The position numbers were made by a program, and so were the translations under genes. From NCBI GenBank assembly GCA_014381035.1, contig JACMIS010000909.1:1-9232 (forward strand): a stretch of 9,232 bases of DNA, written 5' to 3'. Positions 1 through 6,570 of the stretch are shown piece after piece; position 1 is the first letter of the stretch, and every line of letters begins with the position of its first letter. This DNA comes from Armatimonadota bacterium. GTDB taxonomy: Bacteria; Armatimonadota; Armatimonadia; Armatimonadales; Armatimonadaceae. Under the pieces are notes generated by a model, which saw nothing but the letters and a program-made list of their open reading frames with translations, made no database searches and was not told the DNA's origin.

Positions 1-104
1 CACTCTGTACCACTTTACATATCAGTCGCAGTTCGGTGGTGATTTACAGGAACGTTCATGCTGTTTCCGGTGGAAACTGTTTTTCGTTGTATCAGAAGTC
101 TTAA

Positions 105-314
105 CAGTGGTCTGGATTTCAGTGGGGGCAGTATAAGTTTCCTATCAACCACAATACTTACCGAGTTATACAGGGGATATTAGCATCGGTTTCGAGGGCA
201 AAGATTATAACTCGGCTAATAACTCGTGGGGATTATAATAAAGTCGGTCATGAAATCGAAGTAATTGAGGACTTTGCTTGGTGTGGAACTGAAGTGATTG
301 GCGATCTTACTTAG
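105..314 (+). pseudogene. Start-less open frame, possible remnant of a broken gene
   Basis: This frame is open for 69 codons and ends in TAG at 312-314, but contains no ATG, GTG or TTG near its beginning. Directly upstream there is a single TAA at 102-104. Before that, the same frame is open back to position 3, so 102 of 103 codons from the window edge are sense codons. The translated tail (ending HEIEVIEDFAWCGTEVIGDLT region, residues about 48-69) has a protein-like mix of charged and hydrophobic residues. I recognise no family. It could be the 3' end of a gene from the left with one nonsense mutation, or a chance open frame in AT-rich DNA. Confidence 0.2.
203..238. repeat. Nested short direct repeats
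   Basis: GATTATAA occurs at 203-210 and again at 231-238, a 28-base period. Nested inside, ATAACTCG occurs at 207-214 and 219-226, a 12-base period. The copies are exact. No protein or mobile-element context explains them. They overlap the remnant-like open frame at 105-314, so they may be chance or slippage in decaying DNA. Confidence 0.4.
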
Positions 315-427
315 ACGCGCGTTTGTCATAGAGTGAGCTGTCTACTAACACGGGACTGGTCGCTAATCACTTAAAATTCCATAGATAAAAAAATTTGATG
401 GAGCGGTTAAATATCTGAAAATAAAGA

Positions 428-832
428 GTGAATATAACCAACCACTTAGAAAGCACGCCAGTCAGAAAACATATGATGTCAACAAACGATGCGTTGAATG
501 AAATTAAGAATCCCTACTCTCCGTTAAGTAGTGTGGGGTTTGTACTGGTAATTATCCGCATGTTCATATTACTACCTATATTGGTTGTTATGACTTTGCG
601 ATACAATCCGCTCGCTGTATTGGGTGTTTCCTTTTTTCCTATTATCGGTATTACAGGCTTAATATCTCTGATAGAAGCGATTATGGTTTCACTTACAGGG
701 GGGAGGGTGACGCATAAGTGGGTCTGTTGGCTCGCGTTTATACACAACACGTTTTTAATCTTCGACTTCCGCTTCCTAATATACTTCGCCAATACACTCA
801 CAGAGTCCCACAAGCAGCCTTCACCCTTTTGA
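428..832 (+). CDS. Hypothetical small membrane protein, three predicted helices
   Basis: The frame encodes 134 residues from a GTG start. I do not recognise a family. The N-terminal 35 residues are polar. Three hydrophobic stretches follow at about 36-57, 61-89 and 98-123, and the tail is short and polar (TESHKQPSPF). It is therefore most likely an integral membrane protein with no large soluble domain. No catalytic motif is visible. The start is uncertain: GTG at 428 has only a weak purine stretch before it, and ATG at 473 (residue 16) would give 119 residues without touching the helices. It stands alone, with AT-rich codon use unlike the GC-rich genes from 1119 on, which suggests accessory or recently acquired DNA. 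It has no obvious link to the GH44 gene downstream. Confidence 0.6.
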   Translation: MNITNHLESTPVRKHMMSTNDALNEIKNPYSPLSSVGFVLVIIRMFILLPILVVMTLRYNPLAVLGVSFFPIIGITGLISLIEAIMVSLTGGRVTHKWVCWLAFIHNTFLIFDFRFLIYFANTLTESHKQPSPF

Positions 833-1042
833 AGATATCAGAGTATGTTAGATATTAGTGATTGTTTGGTGAAGCAACTACTTATTTTCAACATCAGCGC
901 AATTTTCTTACCTATTAGAAAGTAGGTCACTCCGATAAACAGGAAGGGACAGATCAAAATAACGCTCCCGCTGTGGGTGGTGATCACACCGAACGCAGCA
1001 CATACGACACGTAATACAGCCTCGCAATATCTACGCTCGGAG

Positions 1043-1074
1043 GGTACCGTTGTACCGAAGAGCATTGTGCGCAC
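1043..1074. promoter_or_regulatory. Candidate operator: two palindromes upstream of the GH44 gene
   Basis: GGTAC at 1043-1047 and GTACC at 1052-1056 form an inverted repeat around a 4-base centre. The same bases also read as a TACCG direct repeat at 8-base spacing. Eleven bases further on is a perfect 8-base palindrome, GTGCGCAC, at 1067-1074. They lie 45-76 bases before the GH44 start, where a repressor or activator of a sugar-use gene would often bind. No regulator gene is in the window and I could not match the sites to a known regulator, so this is a positional guess. Confidence 0.22.
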
Positions 1075-1104
1075 GGATTTGGGGTCGCCTCGTGCGACCA
1101 AAAC

Positions 1105-1109
1105 AAGGA
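1105..1109 (+). promoter_or_regulatory. Ribosome binding site of the GH44 gene
   Basis: AAGGA lies nine bases before ATG 1119 and fixes that start over the upstream TTG at 1050. TTG 1050 has its own purine-rich stretch (GGAGGG, 1039-1044), but starting there would put 23 extra residues ahead of an otherwise normal signal peptide. Confidence 0.65.
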
Positions 1110-1118
1110 TGTTTCAAA

Positions 1119-3113
1119 ATGACACGATCAATGGTTACTCTCGGTTTACTGCACCGCGCCACCATCATGGTTGCCGCTTTCCCGTTTGTTCTGAGTGTTC
1201 CCGACGACGCCTACGCTCAGAACCCATCTACCACGATCACCGTGAATGCCAGCGCAAACCGGCGTTCTATTGACCCACGCATCTACGGCGTTGCCTACGG
1301 TACCAGCGCGACACTTGCGGAGTTGAATGCGCCGCTAAACCGGCTCGGCGGCAACAACACGTCCCGGTATAACTGGAGACAGAACGCCGACAATCGGGGC
1401 AGCGACTATTACTTTGAGAGCATCGGGGATGCGAGCGCGACGGCGGGCGAGCGCGGTGATGCGTTCGTCACTGCGACCCGCAGCGCGAATGTCGGGGCGG
1501 AGCCGATGCTGACGATACCGATGATCGGCTACGTTGCAACGCTCGGACCGAACCGCTCTAAAACGGCGTCCTTTCTGGTGTCGCGCTACGGCGCCCAGCA
1601 ATCCACAGACTACTGGTGGCCCGATGCGGGGAACGGCGTTTTATCCAGCGGCTCCCTGATTACCAACAACAACCCGCTCGACGCCAGCATCGCCGTAGAC
1701 AGCACCTTCCAGCAGGATTGGGTTCGCCACCTCATCGGGAAATGGGGCGGCGCGGCGACCAGTGGCGTGAAATACTACCTGTACGACAACGAGGCGGGCT
1801 TGTGGCATGCGACCCACCGGGACGTTAAGCCGACCGGGGCGACGATGGACGAGATCCGCAACAAAATCATCGATTATGGCACCAAAATACGGGACGTTGA
1901 TGCGGGGGCGATTCTCGTCGGTCCTGAGGAGTGGGGTTGGAGCGGCTATTTTTATAGCGGGTATGACCAGCAATACGGCAGTCGGAACGGCTGGGGGTAT
2001 CTGCCCGACCGAACCAACCATGCCGGATGGGACTACTTACCCTGGCTTCTGGACCAGCTCAAGCGGCATCAGGACACTACGGGAAAGCGGCTATTGGACA
2101 TTTTCACGGTTCATTATTATCCGCAAGGCGGTGAGTTCAGCGACGATACGTCAACCGCGATGCAACTCCGGCGAAACCGGTCGACCCGCTCTTTGTGGGA
2201 CCTGAACTACGTGGATGAGACCTGGATCAATTCGCAGGTCAAGTTGGTCCCGCGCTTGCGTCAGTGGGTGGACACGTACTACCCCGGTACGAAGATCGGG
2301 ATAACGGAATATAACTGGGGCGCGGAAAACCATATCAACGGGGCGACGACTCAGGCAGATATTCTGGGAATATTCGGGCGGGAGGGGCTGGACATCGCGA
2401 ACCGGTGGACGACACCCGATCCGTCCACACCGACGTTCAAGGCGATGAAGATGTACCGCAACTACGACGGCAACAAGGGTAGTTTCGGGAATACCTCGGT
2501 TTCGACGGCGGTCGCCAATCCCGATACCGTCAGTGCATTCTCTGCGGTGCGGTCGTCCGACGGGGCACTCACCGTCATGGTGATCAGCAAGCACCTGAGC
2601 GGGAATACGCCCGCGTCGGTTCGACTGACGAACTTCAACGCGGATGGTCCTGCCCGTGTGTATCAGTTGACTTCCGCCAACGCGATCACACGGGTTGCCG
2701 ATGCAGCGGTCAGCGCGGGAGCGATCAACGCGACACTGCCCGCGCAAAGTGTCACCCTGTTCGTTGTTCCGGTGGGCGGTCAAGCCGCCCCAGCGTTCAC
2801 GACGTCAGGGTCCGCAACGCCGAATCCGGTGAATCGCAACACCGCGACCGCGATCCGCCTTTCCGTGAAGAACACTGGCGGACCCCTGACCAGCGGAATC
2901 GTCAACATGGAAGTCTACAACGCCGCCGGTCAGAAGGTGAATCAGCAGGTGAGCAGCGGGCAGAACTTCAGCACGAATCAGACACGCTCCTATACGTTCA
3001 GTTGGACACCGACCACGGCGGGAACGTACACCGTTAAAATCGGGATTTTCAACAGCACATGGGGCACCATGTATCACTGGAACAACGGTGCCACGACGAT
3101 CACGGTTCGATAG
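1119..3113 (+). CDS. Secreted GH44 endoglucanase/xyloglucanase with C-terminal beta domain
   Basis: Glycoside hydrolase family 44 enzymes cut internal beta-1,4 bonds of cellulose derivatives and xyloglucan with retention of configuration, here outside the cell. The 664-residue protein begins with a Sec signal peptide (hydrophobic core about 6-27, cleavage likely after AYA, about residue 33). Family landmarks follow: RLGGNNTSRYNW at 75-86; YLYDNEAGLW, with Glu225 as probable acid/base; and ITEYNWG, with Glu397 as probable nucleophile. The 172-residue spacing closely matches the 173 between the catalytic Glu186 and Glu359 known for the Clostridium thermocellum GH44 enzyme. A small beta domain follows the catalytic core at about 450-550. 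A final domain at about 557-664 resembles CARDB-like or binding modules attached to secreted hydrolases (ending IGIFNSTWGTMYHWNNGATT). ATG 1119 is chosen for its ribosome site and signal peptide. The gene stands alone, with a strong hairpin after it. The exact substrate cannot be read from sequence. Confidence 0.92.
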   Translation: MTRSMVTLGLLHRATIMVAAFPFVLSVPDDAYAQNPSTTITVNASANRRSIDPRIYGVAYGTSATLAELNAPLNRLGGNNTSRYNWRQNADNRGSDYYFESIGDASATAGERGDAFVTATRSANVGAEPMLTIPMIGYVATLGPNRSKTASFLVSRYGAQQSTDYWWPDAGNGVLSSGSLITNNNPLDASIAVDSTFQQDWVRHLIGKWGGAATSGVKYYLYDNEAGLWHATHRDVKPTGATMDEIRNKIIDYGTKIRDVDAGAILVGPEEWGWSGYFYSGYDQQYGSRNGWGYLPDRTNHAGWDYLPWLLDQLKRHQDTTGKRLLDIFTVHYYPQGGEFSDDTSTAMQLRRNRSTRSLWDLNYVDETWINSQVKLVPRLRQWVDTYYPGTKIGITEYNWGAENHINGATTQADILGIFGREGLDIANRWTTPDPSTPTFKAMKMYRNYDGNKGSFGNTSVSTAVANPDTVSAFSAVRSSDGALTVMVISKHLSGNTPASVRLTNFNADGPARVYQLTSANAITRVADAAVSAGAINATLPAQSVTLFVVPVGGQAAPAFTTSGSATPNPVNRNTATAIRLSVKNTGGPLTSGIVNMEVYNAAGQKVNQQVSSGQNFSTNQTRSYTFSWTPTTAGTYTVKIGIFNSTWGTMYHWNNGATTITVR

Positions 3114-3134
3114 GATTCGGTTGATGTGGGATAA

Positions 3135-3180
3135 TCTCATGCGCCATGTCGAACATCAATCGGCAACATGGCGCGTGAGA
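3135..3180. terminator. Strong hairpin between convergent genes
   Basis: Arms at 3135-3149 and 3166-3180 pair over 15 positions with one G-U wobble, around a 16-base loop. It begins 22 bases after the GH44 stop and lies before the 3' end of the convergent membrane-protein gene, so it can serve as a transcript end for either strand. No run of T follows on either side, so it is not a classical intrinsic terminator; it may instead stabilise 3' ends. Confidence 0.55.
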
Positions 3181-3267
3181 GCCGCCTCGTCGCATCAGTG
3201 TTTCGCGGCAGCCAGGACCCAAGTACCGCGTAAAATCTCGGGATAATAAAAGTGCTATCCTTTTGAA

Positions 3268-3699
3268 TTAGATCGCTCTTCGTTCGCGCCGAAAGGCGCG
3301 AACGACCAGAAAGATGCCTGTCGCTTCGATTGCCAACAACACAAAGTCGAAAACAAAGTTACCAGGATCTACGAAAATATCGTCATGAACATAGGGGGCA
3401 GGGTCACTGCCGACGGTGATAATATCAATCGGGTCGCCGATCCTGATTGCTGTCCACCGGTCATGCACGAGATTCGTCCGGTGATTCCCCCGTGATCGGA
3501 TATCGTCCTGCGTCCAGCTAATCCAGTAAACAGGATCAAGCCCCTCTCCGGTCTGTAGTTTCTGCGTTACGCGGAACGTTTGTGTTTTTGAGCCCGGGAC
3601 CCATCCCTTAATGGCACTCATTGTGTAGATTTTCGGGATCGTGATGAGAGCGAGGGCGACACAGACAAGCAGAACGATGACTCTAACTACGATCCGCAT
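3268..3699 (-). CDS. Two-helix membrane protein with external domain, DUF3592-like
   Basis: The 143-residue product has a hydrophobic helix at about 3-22, a roughly 90-residue polar domain, and a second helix at about 115-133 followed by a basic tail (RAFRRERRAI). The middle contains VYWISW (57-62) and a W-x-IRIGDPIDIITV stretch. Its order and look recall DUF3592 proteins, in which a beta-rich domain sits between two membrane helices. The match is by layout only, so I hold it loosely. With the basic tail in the cytoplasm, the middle domain would face outside. ATG 3699 is chosen because AAGGA lies seven bases upstream; the longer frame from 3792 would place its start upstream of the best -10 element. 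The gene diverges from pncB and converges with the GH44 gene. No function can be assigned. Confidence 0.72.
   Translation of the reverse strand: MRIVVRVIVLLVCVALALITIPKIYTMSAIKGWVPGSKTQTFRVTQKLQTGEGLDPVYWISWTQDDIRSRGNHRTNLVHDRWTAIRIGDPIDIITVGSDPAPYVHDDIFVDPGNFVFDFVLLAIEATGIFLVVRAFRRERRAI
3281..3304. terminator. Perfect hairpin inside the gene's last codons
   Basis: Two 10-base arms, 3281-3290 and 3295-3304, are perfect reverse complements. The loop reads GAAA on the plus strand (a GNRA-type tetraloop) and TTTC on the minus strand. The hairpin lies within the last dozen codons of the 3268-3699 gene, where it encodes the Arg-rich tail. It could stop plus-strand read-through from GH44 or protect the 3' end of the minus-strand message. 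No T-run follows it directly. Confidence 0.45.
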
Positions 3700-3706
3700 A
3701 AGTATA

Positions 3707-3711
3707 TCCTT
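3707..3711 (-). promoter_or_regulatory. Ribosome binding site of the 3268-3699 gene
   Basis: AAGGA on the minus strand, seven bases before ATG 3699. It decides the start in favour of 3699 over the longer frame reaching to 3792. Confidence 0.6.
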
Positions 3712-3771
3712 CGCCTTCCGCTTCCTGAAAAAGGGACGGTGCTGACTCTTCCGCAATTGGTGCGTATACCC

Positions 3772-3777
3772 ATTATA
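3772..3777 (-). promoter_or_regulatory. Candidate -10 element of the 3268-3699 gene
   Basis: The minus strand reads exactly TATAAT here, about 72 bases upstream of ATG 3699. It would give a leader of roughly 65 bases. No good -35 hexamer is found at 16-18 bases, so the promoter may need an activator or be weak. Confidence 0.35.
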
Positions 3778-3835
3778 CAGCCTGACAGACACTTATTTGC
3801 CCTGTGTCCCGAAAACTTATTGTCCTGTTTTATCC

Positions 3836-3865
3836 TTGACGGATCGACCTGGATTGAGTTACAAC
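3836..3865 (+). promoter_or_regulatory. Candidate housekeeping promoter of pncB
   Basis: TTGACG at 3836-3841 (five of six to the -35 consensus), then 18 bases, then TACAAC at 3860-3865 (four of six to the -10 consensus). Transcription would begin near 3872, giving a leader of about 88 bases before ATG 3960 and ruling out a start at or before 3867. I see no known NAD-responsive operator. Confidence 0.4.
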
Positions 3866-3959
3866 GGTGTGTCTTTTTATGCGAATCGCTTCCGCCGGGT
3901 GCGAAAGATTGACCGTTACGAACAGCTTTATGGAAGGCTTACAGGATGTTTCCACTCAA

Positions 3960-5168
3960 ATGAACGCTATAAAATCCCCTTTAACAAATCCGCGATTACT
4001 GGTGCCAAGTCTCTTAGACAACGACTTTTATAAAATAACGATGATGCGGGTGGCGTTCGAACGGTTTCCGGCGGCGCGGGCGAAATACCGTTTCGTCTGC
4101 CGCACGAGCGATGTGGATCTACGCCCGATCCAGTTCGCACTCCGGGAGCAGGTCGACCGTCTCGCGGAGGTGTCGTTTTCGGAAACGGAGTTGACATGGT
4201 TGCAACAGTTTTCGTATCTCAGCGATGGGTTCGTGAATGCGTTGCAGAACTTCCGTCTCGTCGCCGACGATGTGTCCATCGGGGAGCGCGATAATCAGTT
4301 GGAGGTTCTGGTGGAGGGACCCTGGTGGCGAACGATTTTGTGGGAGGTGCCGATTCTGGCACTGATCTCGGAACTGTATCACAACGCGGAGGGGCATGTT
4401 TCCGCTGCGAACGAAGACGAAGGGATGCGCCGGGCGGAAAACAAACTGGCGTTCCTCAAAGCGCAAGGGGACACCCAAAATACGTTTCATGTCATTGACA
4501 TGGGGACCCGTCGCCGCTTCTCCGGTATTTGGCAACGACAAATCATCGCCCATCTGTCGGAAAACGCACCAGGCGTTTTCACCGGTACGAGCAACATGTT
4601 GCTCTCAAAAGAAACCGGGATACGGTTATATGGCACGATGGCGCACGAGTATCTGTCGGCATTTCAGGCGATCGTCCATCCCGCTGATAGCCAACGGGTC
4701 GCACTGGACACCTGGATGGATGTGTATCGGGGCGATCTCGGTATCGCACTTACCGACACGATCGGTATGGACGCGTTCTTCAAAGATTTCGACAAAAAAC
4801 TCGCGTTTTCTTTCAGCGGTTGCCGACAGGACAGCGGCGATCCGCATGTTTGGGGACGGCGTTTGATCGAACATTATCAGTCGTTGGGGATTGACCCGCA
4901 AACGAAAACCGCCGTTTTTTCCGACAACCTGGATATTCCCAAAGCCTACGCGCTTCACAACGATTTCGCGGACGAGATCAAACTGCTATTCGGGATCGGG
5001 ACGAATCTGACGAACGATCTGGGGACGCCGCGCCTGTCTATCGTGATGAAACTGGTCGCTCTCAACGACCGCCCGGTCGCCAAGATCAGTGACGAACCTG
5101 CCAAGGCGATCTGTGATGACCCGTTGCATCTCGCCTATCTCAAAGGTGTATACGGGGTCAAGGAGTAG
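3960..5168 (+). CDS. pncB: Nicotinate phosphoribosyltransferase
   Basis: This enzyme makes nicotinate mononucleotide from nicotinate and PRPP with ATP hydrolysis, the entry step of the Preiss-Handler route to NAD, in the cytoplasm. The 402 residues align end to end, from memory, with the 400-residue E. coli PncB. Landmarks are LLDNDFYK near 17-25; ILWEVPILALISE; DMGTRRRFSG at 180-189; FTGTSN at 207-212; GTMAHEY with His229 (equivalent to the phosphorylated His of enteric PncB); QDSGDP at 290-295; FSDNLD at 320-325; FGIGTNLTND at 344-353; and a KISDEPAKAICDD segment near the end. All expected core motifs are present, so it should be active. ATG 3960 gives the family's usual length; AGGA at 3943-3946 is 13 bases upstream, a little far, and ATG 3930 is a weaker alternative adding ten residues. 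It is a single-gene unit between a candidate promoter and a GC-rich hairpin; neighbours are unrelated to NAD metabolism. Confidence 0.96.
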   Translation: MNAIKSPLTNPRLLVPSLLDNDFYKITMMRVAFERFPAARAKYRFVCRTSDVDLRPIQFALREQVDRLAEVSFSETELTWLQQFSYLSDGFVNALQNFRLVADDVSIGERDNQLEVLVEGPWWRTILWEVPILALISELYHNAEGHVSAANEDEGMRRAENKLAFLKAQGDTQNTFHVIDMGTRRRFSGIWQRQIIAHLSENAPGVFTGTSNMLLSKETGIRLYGTMAHEYLSAFQAIVHPADSQRVALDTWMDVYRGDLGIALTDTIGMDAFFKDFDKKLAFSFSGCRQDSGDPHVWGRRLIEHYQSLGIDPQTKTAVFSDNLDIPKAYALHNDFADEIKLLFGIGTNLTNDLGTPRLSIVMKLVALNDRPVAKISDEPAKAICDDPLHLAYLKGVYGVKE

Positions 5169-5173
5169 GGTGT

Positions 5174-5201
5174 GCCGCCCCGCCGGTTCCGGCGGGGCGG
5201 C
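5174..5201. terminator. GC-rich perfect hairpin between pncB and the phytase-like gene
   Basis: Arms 5174-5186 and 5189-5201 are exact reverse complements (13 bases, nearly all G/C); in practice the innermost pairs would open to form a small loop. It starts six bases after the pncB stop and ends 15 bases before the stop of the convergent gene, so it probably serves as a shared bidirectional transcript end. There is no T-run on either side. Confidence 0.65.
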
Positions 5202-5215
5202 GAACCATCTCCGAC

Positions 5216-6517
5216 CTAACCGTCCGCACGCTTACGCCGACGGGCGATGATGACACCTAGCAGCGAACACCCCGCGCCTAACATTAACGGCAGAGTACCG
5301 GTTTCCGGTACGACCGCGACCCGGAACGCGAAGAACTGGTTCGTCTGCGGCGAGAGTGCGGAGAAGTTATCGTCCGACGCGACGATCAGCGAGAACGAAC
5401 CGTCCGAAAGTTGCGGTCCGAACGTCAGGGCTTCGAGGTTGTCGATGCGGATGTTCGAACCGTCGAACAGCGCGGTATTGAAGTCGAACAGCAGGGTTTT
5501 CTGGACGCCGACGATGGTCTCCGCTACGCCGCCGCCGAGCGTGTCGATGTTCGAAATGTCCTGGGCCCCGGTGAGCGAGACCTGATAGATACGGACCTCG
5601 TTGGTTTGTCCCGACGGGAACTGCGAGTTCGGGCTGATAGTCAGGGAGCGTTCCAGGGCGAGGAATGTCGTATCGCTCGTAAACAGAATGTCCACGAGAC
5701 CGGCGGTAGCGAATGTCCCGGTGTCCGGCTGGCGGGCGATGGTGTCCGTGCGGTACAGGTATTCGGCGGTGCGTTCGCCGGTCGTGGGATCGAACGCGAG
5801 GATGCGCGAGTTCGCGGGCGTGGTGAACGTCGCCGCACCGCCGTCCTGACGCAATCCGCCCTCGGTCGCGGTGTACAGTCGGGTCCCGCTGGCGTTGAAC
5901 GCGAGCGACTCGAATACAAGGTTGTTATTCGGACCCTGGTCTGCCGCCGCGCCGACGGTGTTGAAGCGGGTCGGCAGGTTCAACTGTCCGATCTGGTTGC
6001 CGGACAGGTCGTACTGGCGGATGAACGGGTCCTGGGTGTTCGCGCCACGGAATCCCTCCGAGGACACATAAAGGCTGTTGCCGTCGGGCGACAGCGCGAT
6101 ACCCTCCGGGTCAATCGTGAGTGGGGGGGTGGTCGGGAATGTTCCGCCACCGGGTGTTTTAAGCGTCGTCACCGAGGAAAAAGTCACGTCGCCGTTGCTA
6201 AGCACGTCGTCTGACAGGTCTATCCCCAGTTCGTAGAAACGCGCCGCAGTCGAGGACAGGACCGCGTTGCCGGGATCGTCGCTCAGCGCGTAATACCGGT
6301 TGGTCGCGCGGTTGTATGTGAGACCGGAAAGTCCGCCGACCGTAGTGCCGCCGAATGTCGTACCGGTCGGCAGTTCGGTGCGACCGATGGACTGCAAACT
6401 GCCGATGGGACCGATATTCAGTTGCGCATGCGCGTTTGAACACAGCGCGGTGATTCCGAGAGTGACGGCAACGGCGGCGAAAGTACCTGCCCCGATAGCG
6501 CGTGTAAATGATGTCAT
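5216..6517 (-). CDS. Secreted phytase-like esterase with PEP-CTERM-type anchor
   Basis: The 433-residue product matches the phytase-like / esterase-like beta-propeller family (PF13449), thought to act on phosphate esters outside the cytoplasm. A Sec signal peptide covers 1-31 (AHA before Q32). Family landmarks follow in order: GGLSGLTYNRATNRYYALSDD (about 61-81), DPEGIALSPDGNSLYVSSEG, FESLAFNASGTRLYTATEG, a FLALERS segment, and NLEALTFGPQLSDG with a late ASDDNFS. The acidic clusters would suit metal and phosphate binding. The C-terminus (402-433) is a sorting signal: VPETG at 403-407, a hydrophobic helix, then ARRRKR, as in PEP-CTERM proteins processed by exosortase. The motif is VPET rather than VPEP. 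ATG 6517 has AAAGGA eight bases upstream. The gene converges with pncB and diverges from the DUF1800 gene. A Pho-box-like repeat about 70-90 bases upstream suggests control by phosphate. The true substrate is unproven; many family members are annotated only as esterase-like. Confidence 0.88.
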   Translation of the reverse strand: MTSFTRAIGAGTFAAVAVTLGITALCSNAHAQLNIGPIGSLQSIGRTELPTGTTFGGTTVGGLSGLTYNRATNRYYALSDDPGNAVLSSTAARFYELGIDLSDDVLSNGDVTFSSVTTLKTPGGGTFPTTPPLTIDPEGIALSPDGNSLYVSSEGFRGANTQDPFIRQYDLSGNQIGQLNLPTRFNTVGAAADQGPNNNLVFESLAFNASGTRLYTATEGGLRQDGGAATFTTPANSRILAFDPTTGERTAEYLYRTDTIARQPDTGTFATAGLVDILFTSDTTFLALERSLTISPNSQFPSGQTNEVRIYQVSLTGAQDISNIDTLGGGVAETIVGVQKTLLFDFNTALFDGSNIRIDNLEALTFGPQLSDGSFSLIVASDDNFSALSPQTNQFFAFRVAVVPETGTLPLMLGAGCSLLGVIIARRRKRADG

Positions 6518-6525
6518 GTCCGAAA

Positions 6526-6531
6526 TCCTTT
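6526..6531 (-). promoter_or_regulatory. Ribosome binding site of the phytase-like gene
   Basis: AAAGGA on the minus strand, eight bases upstream of ATG 6517. It supports that start, which also gives a normal signal peptide. Confidence 0.6.
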
Positions 6532-6570
6532 CGTGCGGCGGACCATCGTTCGAGATCGGAACGCCAGGCG

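Larger units (their letters stand above)
1..427. other. AT-rich intergenic region with no intact gene
   Basis: No intact gene with a start codon and a ribosome site is visible here on either strand. Base composition is clearly AT-richer than the region right of 1119. The stretch contains a start-less open frame (105-314, listed separately) and a nested pair of short direct repeats (203-238, listed separately). The part just before the next gene (about 370-395) is strongly A/T-rich and could hold a promoter, but I could not find a convincing -35/-10 pair. The stretch reads like decayed or accessory DNA rather than a normal short spacer. Confidence 0.5.
833..1118. other. Intergenic leader of the GH44 gene
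   Basis: Nearly 290 bases separate the small membrane protein from the GH44 start. The left part is AT-rich and carries no convincing terminator hairpin. The right part (from about 960) rises in GC and holds the palindromic elements at 1043-1074 and the ribosome site at 1105-1109. A minus-strand open frame (838-1101) with a hydrophobic stretch covers much of it but lacks a ribosome site and is not called. Confidence 0.45.

Noticed and set aside
838..1101. Minus-strand open frame of 87 codons with a hydrophobic stretch, beginning at TTG
   Set aside because: No ribosome site before TTG 1101 or the internal ATG 1065, no family recognised, and it would overlap the likely control region of GH44. 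Hydrophobic runs are common in shadow frames of AT-rich DNA.
2151..2783. Minus-strand open frame of 210 codons inside the GH44 gene
   Set aside because: Composition is typical of an antisense shadow (Arg/His/Gly-rich), and the sense strand encodes the nucleophile region of GH44.
5290..5311. VPETG as a sortase (LPxTG) anchor
   Set aside because: The first residue is Val, and the remaining genes (Tat and Sec exported, DUF1800/1501) suit a Gram-negative-type envelope. The tail's overall form fits PEP-CTERM better.
5411..6214. Plus-strand open frame of 267 codons
   Set aside because: It lies wholly antisense to the phytase-like gene, whose translation shows clear family motifs. The frame is Arg/Gly/Val-rich, as expected for the opposite strand of a GC-rich gene.
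6440..6442. Cys26 of the phytase-like protein as a lipoprotein site
   Set aside because: The residues before it (ITAL) do not fit a lipobox, which needs a small residue just before Cys, and a normal AHA cleavage site follows.
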